The notes beneath the pieces are model-generated. The model had not been told where the DNA came from, did no database searches, and saw nothing but the letters and a program-made list of their open reading frames with translations. A stretch of 64,000 bases of DNA, taken from the NCBI GenBank assembly GCA_035627615.1, contig DASPLL010000057.1, positions 22,852 to 86,851 of the forward strand. The letters are read 5' to 3'. Position 1 is the first letter of the stretch. Each line of letters opens with the position of its first letter. Shown in pieces: positions 60,531 through 64,000 of this stretch. Both the position numbers and the translations under genes were made by a program. This stretch comes from BRH-c25 sp035627615. GTDB lineage: Bacteria > Bacillota > Clostridia > Lutisporales > Lutisporaceae.

Positions 60531-62679
60531 TCCGGAAAAGGTAATAAATATTGAGATGAAGAATAAGCTGCTGTCCTTCATGAAGGAGGACGCATACAAA
60601 CCATTGACGTATAATGAGTTGATCCAGGAATTTCAGCAGGAATTCCAGCAGGCTTCGGAATTTGAAGAAGTGCTTAATTCTCTGCTTGAGGATGGAAGCA
60701 TAATAATCACAAGGAAAAATAAATATGGTGTGACAGAAAAGATGAATCTGATACCCGGGCGCATACAGGGGAACAAAAAGGGCTTCGGCTTTCTTATACC
60801 TGATAACAAGGAAATACGTGACCTTTTCATACCTGTAGAAAACCTGAACGGCGCAATGCATAACGATAGAGTCATAGTAAGGCTTACAGCCGGTGAATTG
60901 GGTACAAAGAAGAGCGAGGGCGAGGTAATAAAGATACTGAAGCGGTCGAACGAGAAGGTGGTAGGAACCTTCGAGAGCGGCAAAGGCTTCGGATTTATGG
61001 TGCCTGATGATCCAAGAATATATCAGGATATTTTTATATCCAAGTCTGATTTTAACGGAGCAAGGGATGGACATAAGGTAGTTGTTGAAATAACAGAGTG
61101 GCCGGAGGCCAGGAGGAATCCTGAAGGTGTGGTGGTTGAGATCCTGGGGCATAAGGATGATATAGGCACCGATATCATTTCAATCATCAGAGGGCACAAT
61201 CTGCCGGAGGATTTTCCCACAGAGGTGGAGGAACAGGCAGGAAAGATACCTGAGCGGGTCTCTGAAGCAGATATCACAAAAAGGAAGGACCTAAGGGACA
61301 GGGTGATCGTGACAATAGACGGTGAAGATGCAAAGGATCTGGATGATGCAGTATCCCTGGAGCTGCTGCCTAACGGCAATTATATGCTGGGAGTTCATAT
61401 AGCCGATGTAAGTCACTATGTTTTTGAAAATTCATACCTTGATAAGGAAGCTTTAAAAAGAGGAACCAGCGTTTACCTGGTCGACAGGGTGGTACCGATG
61501 CTGCCGAGAAGATTGTCCAACGGCATTTGCAGCCTGAATCCCCAGATAGAAAGGCTGACTCTGAGCTGTGACATGGAAATAGACAAGAAGGGCAAGGTAA
61601 AGAAATACGAAATTTATGAAAGCGTAATAAAAACAAAAGAAAGAATGACTTACAAGAATGTGAACAAAATACTAGAAGGCAGCGACCCGGAGGTAATGGA
61701 AAAATACAGCGGCCTTGTTGATACCTTCAGGCAAATGGAAAAACTCATGGAGATACTCAACAACAGGAGACGTTCAAGGGGAAGCATAGAGTTTGAATTT
61801 GAAGAGACCAAAATCATTCTGGATGAAAAGGGCAGGCCGGTAGAGATAAGACCTTATGAAAGAGGAATATCAGAGAAGATAATAGAGGAATTCATGCTTG
61901 TCTGCAATGAAACAATTGCTGAGCACATGTACTGGAAGGAGATACCTTTTGTTTACAGGGTCCATGAAGATCCGAATGCAGAAAAGCTTCAGGCCTTTAA
62001 TGAGTTCATATTCAATTTCGGGTATCACCTGAAAGGGATAGCGGAGATACATCCTAAAGCATTGCAGCAGCTTACCGATCAGATCAAAGGGACAAAAGAG
62101 GAACGGATAATAAACACGCTGATGCTGCGTTCACTGAAAAAAGCAAGGTATACCTCAACCAGTATGGGGCATTTCGGGCTTGCTGCAAAATATTACTGTC
62201 ACTTTACTTCACCCATAAGAAGATATCCTGACCTTATGATACATAGAATAATAAAAGAGGATATCCACGGCAAGCTGACTGAAAAGAGGCTGAAACACCT
62301 GCAGTCTGTCATAGAGGGCATCGCCGAACAGTCATCCATAAGAGAACGGGCGGCTGATGAAGCGGAAAGAGCGGTGGAGGACCTAAAGAAGACTGAATAC
62401 ATGAAGGACAGGATCGGAGAGGAATATGAGGGGATAATATCCAATGTAACATCCTTCGGTATGTTTGTTGAACTGGAAAATACCATTGAAGGTCTGGTTC
62501 ATATGAGTAATATGGAGGATGATTATTATCAGTATGATGAGGTACATCATACACTCATAGGCGAGAGGAAGAGAAAGACCTTCAGAATAGGCGACAATGT
62601 AAGGATAAGAGTACAGGGTGCCGATATTGCCAACAGGACCATAGATTTTGTGCTTGTCGATTTGAGAAATGAAGAATAG
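60499..62679 (+). CDS. rnr: Ribonuclease R
   Basis: 3'-5' exoribonuclease of about 720 residues that degrades structured RNA and works with tmRNA in quality control. In order: an N-terminal helix-turn-helix-like region, two cold-shock domains (KGFGFLIP, GKGFGFMVP), the RNB catalytic domain (TIDGEDAKDLDDAVSLE) and a C-terminal S1 domain. The start is open: ATG at 60499 overlaps the esterase by 32 nt, TTG at 60523 has AAGAGGTG 8 nt upstream, and ATG at 60556 gives the family-like MKNKLLSFMKE. Confidence 0.94.
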   Translation: MKKRGVAVLDNPEKVINIEMKNKLLSFMKEDAYKPLTYNELIQEFQQEFQQASEFEEVLNSLLEDGSIIITRKNKYGVTEKMNLIPGRIQGNKKGFGFLIPDNKEIRDLFIPVENLNGAMHNDRVIVRLTAGELGTKKSEGEVIKILKRSNEKVVGTFESGKGFGFMVPDDPRIYQDIFISKSDFNGARDGHKVVVEITEWPEARRNPEGVVVEILGHKDDIGTDIISIIRGHNLPEDFPTEVEEQAGKIPERVSEADITKRKDLRDRVIVTIDGEDAKDLDDAVSLELLPNGNYMLGVHIADVSHYVFENSYLDKEALKRGTSVYLVDRVVPMLPRRLSNGICSLNPQIERLTLSCDMEIDKKGKVKKYEIYESVIKTKERMTYKNVNKILEGSDPEVMEKYSGLVDTFRQMEKLMEILNNRRRSRGSIEFEFEETKIILDEKGRPVEIRPYERGISEKIIEEFMLVCNETIAEHMYWKEIPFVYRVHEDPNAEKLQAFNEFIFNFGYHLKGIAEIHPKALQQLTDQIKGTKEERIINTLMLRSLKKARYTSTSMGHFGLAAKYYCHFTSPIRRYPDLMIHRIIKEDIHGKLTEKRLKHLQSVIEGIAEQSSIRERAADEAERAVEDLKKTEYMKDRIGEEYEGIISNVTSFGMFVELENTIEGLVHMSNMEDDYYQYDEVHHTLIGERKRKTFRIGDNVRIRVQGADIANRTIDFVLVDLRNEE

Positions 62680-62764
62680 GAAGCTGCACTCTCTATACTT
62701 TTATTATCTGATATAGCAGTTATTTACATTGATATTACATTTATGTTTCATTATAATATATAAG

Positions 62765-62792
62765 TTGACACTAATACACCGGATGATATAAT
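62765..62792 (+). promoter_or_regulatory. Predicted sigma-A promoter of smpB
   Basis: A consensus TTGACA (62765-62770) and TATAAT (62787-62792) are 16 nt apart, about 80 nt before the smpB start. It may also serve ssrA. Confidence 0.8.
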
Positions 62793-62870
62793 ATATATAC
62801 ACGTTCAAATCCGGCTGGAATATTTATGAAAACCGGATTACTGTAGAATATATTGCGGAGTATGATGACA

Positions 62871-63335
62871 ATGGCTAACAGCAGCTTAAAAACAATTGCA
62901 CAGAATAAAAAAGCAAGACATGAGTACTTCATTGAGGATTCTTACGAAGCCGGAATTGAGCTTTCCGGCACAGAAGTAAAGTCCATAAGGAAGGGCAGTG
63001 TAAACCTGAAGGACAGCTATGCTGCGGTGGACAAAGGCCAGGTCTATGTTTACAACATGCACATAAGTCCATATGAGCAGGGCAATATATTCAACAAAGA
63101 TCCTATGAGGACAAGACGGCTGCTTTTGCACAAGTATGAAATAAACAAACTCATAGGTTATGTACAGCAAAAAGGCTACACTCTGATACCGCTTTCGATT
63201 TATCTCAAAGGCAGCCTGGTAAAGGTTCAGCTAGCAATAGCAAAAGGCAAGGAGCTTCACGACAAGCGCCATGACATCGCGGAACGGGATGCAAAAAGAG
63301 AAATGGAAAGGCAGTTCAGAGGGAAGGAGTATTAG
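62871..63335 (+). CDS. smpB: SsrA-binding protein SmpB
   Basis: Small beta-barrel protein of 154 residues that binds tmRNA and delivers it to stalled ribosomes. It has IAQNKKARHEYFIED at the start, GIELSGTEVKSIRKG, VYVYNMHISPYEQGN and the basic C-terminal tail ERDAKREMERQF. CGGAG lies 10 nt before the ATG at 62871; the ATGs at 62862 and 62865 are too close to it. Its RNA partner ssrA follows after repeat element H. Confidence 0.95.
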   Translation: MANSSLKTIAQNKKARHEYFIEDSYEAGIELSGTEVKSIRKGSVNLKDSYAAVDKGQVYVYNMHISPYEQGNIFNKDPMRTRRLLLHKYEINKLIGYVQQKGYTLIPLSIYLKGSLVKVQLAIAKGKELHDKRHDIAERDAKREMERQFRGKEY

Positions 63336-63360
63336 GCTTCGGGGTACGAGGTCAGGGTTA

Positions 63361-63440
63361 GTCACTAGATATTAGTCGCTAGTCTCTAGAACCAAGCTGG
63401 ACTTCGAAGGCACACTTAGACCTATAGCCTATTACCAGAC
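63361..63440. repeat. Repeat element H: GTCACTA-type heptads around CTTCGAAG upstream of ssrA
   Basis: Units GTCACTA, GATATTA, GTCGCTA, GTCTCTA and GAACCAA start every 7 nt at 63361, 63368, 63375, 63382 and 63389. The centre is CTTCGAAG (63402-63409). The right arm (CCTATAGCCTATTACCAGAC, ending 63440) looks more like the GGCAATA-type units of element B, so the two arms belong to different unit types. It fills most of the smpB-ssrA spacer. Confidence 0.8.
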
Positions 63441-63471
63441 TACGTAGAACAGCTAATAAGCTAATAAACAC

Positions 63472-63820
63472 GGGGGCGTAATGGTTTCGACGGGGGTAGT
63501 TGAGGCCGTGGCAGCGAGCGGTGGTTCCAGAGGCACCTAAAAAAGCTGGAAAATTAAATTTAAACGCTAACGAAAATTACGCGTTAGCAGCCTAAGGGCT
63601 GCTCGTTCAACCCGGGGTTCCCGCACCTTGGGATTGGGCGTCATTTAGCGGGGTACGTCACTACCAAAGCTTTGAGGTAACTGACGCATTATGAAGCTAC
63701 TGAAGCTGTGAGCCTGTCTGTGGGCGTGCAGCAGAGGGAATGTTAAATCACTGACTGCGCTCGGAGAAGCTGTGACCAAGATGCTTTCGGACAGGGGTTC
63801 GATTCCCCTCGCCTCCACCA
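63472..63820 (+). ncRNA. ssrA: Transfer-messenger RNA (tmRNA)
   Basis: The RNA begins GGGGGCGTAATGGTTTCGAC and ends in a T arm (AGGGGTTCGATTCCCCTC), the acceptor strand CGCCTCC and ACCA. The 5' GGGGGCG pairs with CGCCTCC with one G-U pair, forming the alanyl-tRNA-like end. The tag frame reads GCT (63545) through the stop TAA at 63593-63595 and gives AGKLNLNANENYALAA, ending in the usual ALAA degradation signal. Pseudoknot-forming segments follow. It rescues stalled ribosomes together with SmpB. Confidence 0.96.
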
Positions 63821-63869
63821 ATGATATGATCCATCAATAAAAATCTTACATAAACGAAAAGAAGTTATT

Positions 63870-63918
63870 AACACGCTATATTTGTTATGATTCCAAATAT
63901 AGCGTGTTTTGCGTTTTT
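63870..63918 (+). terminator. Intrinsic terminator of ssrA
   Basis: AACACGCTATATTT (63870-63883) pairs with AAATATAGCGTGTT (63895-63908), followed by T-rich DNA with a TTTTTT run. Confidence 0.9.
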
Positions 63919-64000
63919 TGGAGATTATGAATCCGAATACCGACAAAGTAGTTGGTATAATAGGGGAGGAAAGCGCAATGCAAAGCTTTCCTATTGGGAA

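Noticed and set aside
63743..63946. Minus-strand open frame with WWRRGESNPCPK
   Set aside because: It is the well-known spurious translation of the complement of a tRNA-like 3' end, here that of tmRNA.
63961..64000. Start of a new gene (GGGGAGG then ATG at 63978)
   Set aside because: Only a few codons are visible, and the segment contains an AGGAAAGC/GCTTTCCT inverted repeat, so a structured or repeat element is as likely.

Overview
The window comes from an anaerobic, spore-forming member of the Clostridia (Firmicutes). The evidence is a complete glycine reductase operon with two in-frame selenocysteine UGA codons, a spore photoproduct lyase, a CggR-type glycolytic operon, sigma-54, a K+-dependent membrane pyrophosphatase, strong GGAGG-type ribosome binding sites and many TTG/GTG starts. 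Every gene called is on the plus strand.

Layout. (1) 1-11640: a transport and catabolism cluster: a fused TRAP permease with its TAXI receptor, a cupin, two zinc alcohol dehydrogenases, an NAD-dependent epimerase, a tandem bicupin, a PPC/DUF296 protein, an EamA permease, a 2-hydroxyacid dehydrogenase and an HMGL-like synthase/lyase. It stops at a 45-nt 3' fragment of a tRNA-Leu gene that still has a terminator behind it, which is what the displaced end of an island integrated at a tRNA gene looks like. (2) 11.8-21.2 kb: housekeeping genes (two DegV proteins, a HAD phosphatase, an EEP hydrolase, splB, a large two-copy nucleotidase, cheX, trmL). (3) 21.2-29.7 kb: promoter, tandem glycine riboswitch and terminator, then grdX-trxB-trxA-grdE-grdA-grdB-grdC-grdD, the selenium-dependent system that reduces glycine to acetyl phosphate. 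(4) 29.7-34.6 kb: a BMP-family lipoprotein and its ABC transporter, probably for nucleosides. (5) 34.8-50.9 kb: rpoN, a TetR regulator and a chemotaxis-type cluster (cheY-cheA-cheW-mcp-broken mcp-cheR-cheB-cheD-hybrid kinase-response regulator). A cheR fragment between the two mcp genes shows that an mcp-cheR unit was once duplicated. (6) 50.9-56.6 kb: cggR-gap-pgk-tpiA-eno, with a recognisable CggR operator and no phosphoglycerate mutase gene. (7) 56.7-64 kb: secG, hppA, a DUF1294 protein, a carboxylesterase, rnr, smpB and ssrA (tmRNA), i.e. secretion, pyrophosphate energetics and trans-translation.

The most unusual signal is a family of intergenic elements made of 7-nt (once 8-nt) repeat units. 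Five are inverted repeats around a TTCGAA-type centre, although the unit sequence differs from copy to copy. Others carry short GTAGGG-flanked palindromes, and in one case such a palindrome sits inside an arm of a heptad element. There are eight in the window (about 12.7, 23.0, 24.8, 26.8, 34.7, 36.3, 54.4 and 63.4 kb), all between genes, five of them inside apparent operons, and none in the putative island. I recognise no named family for them.
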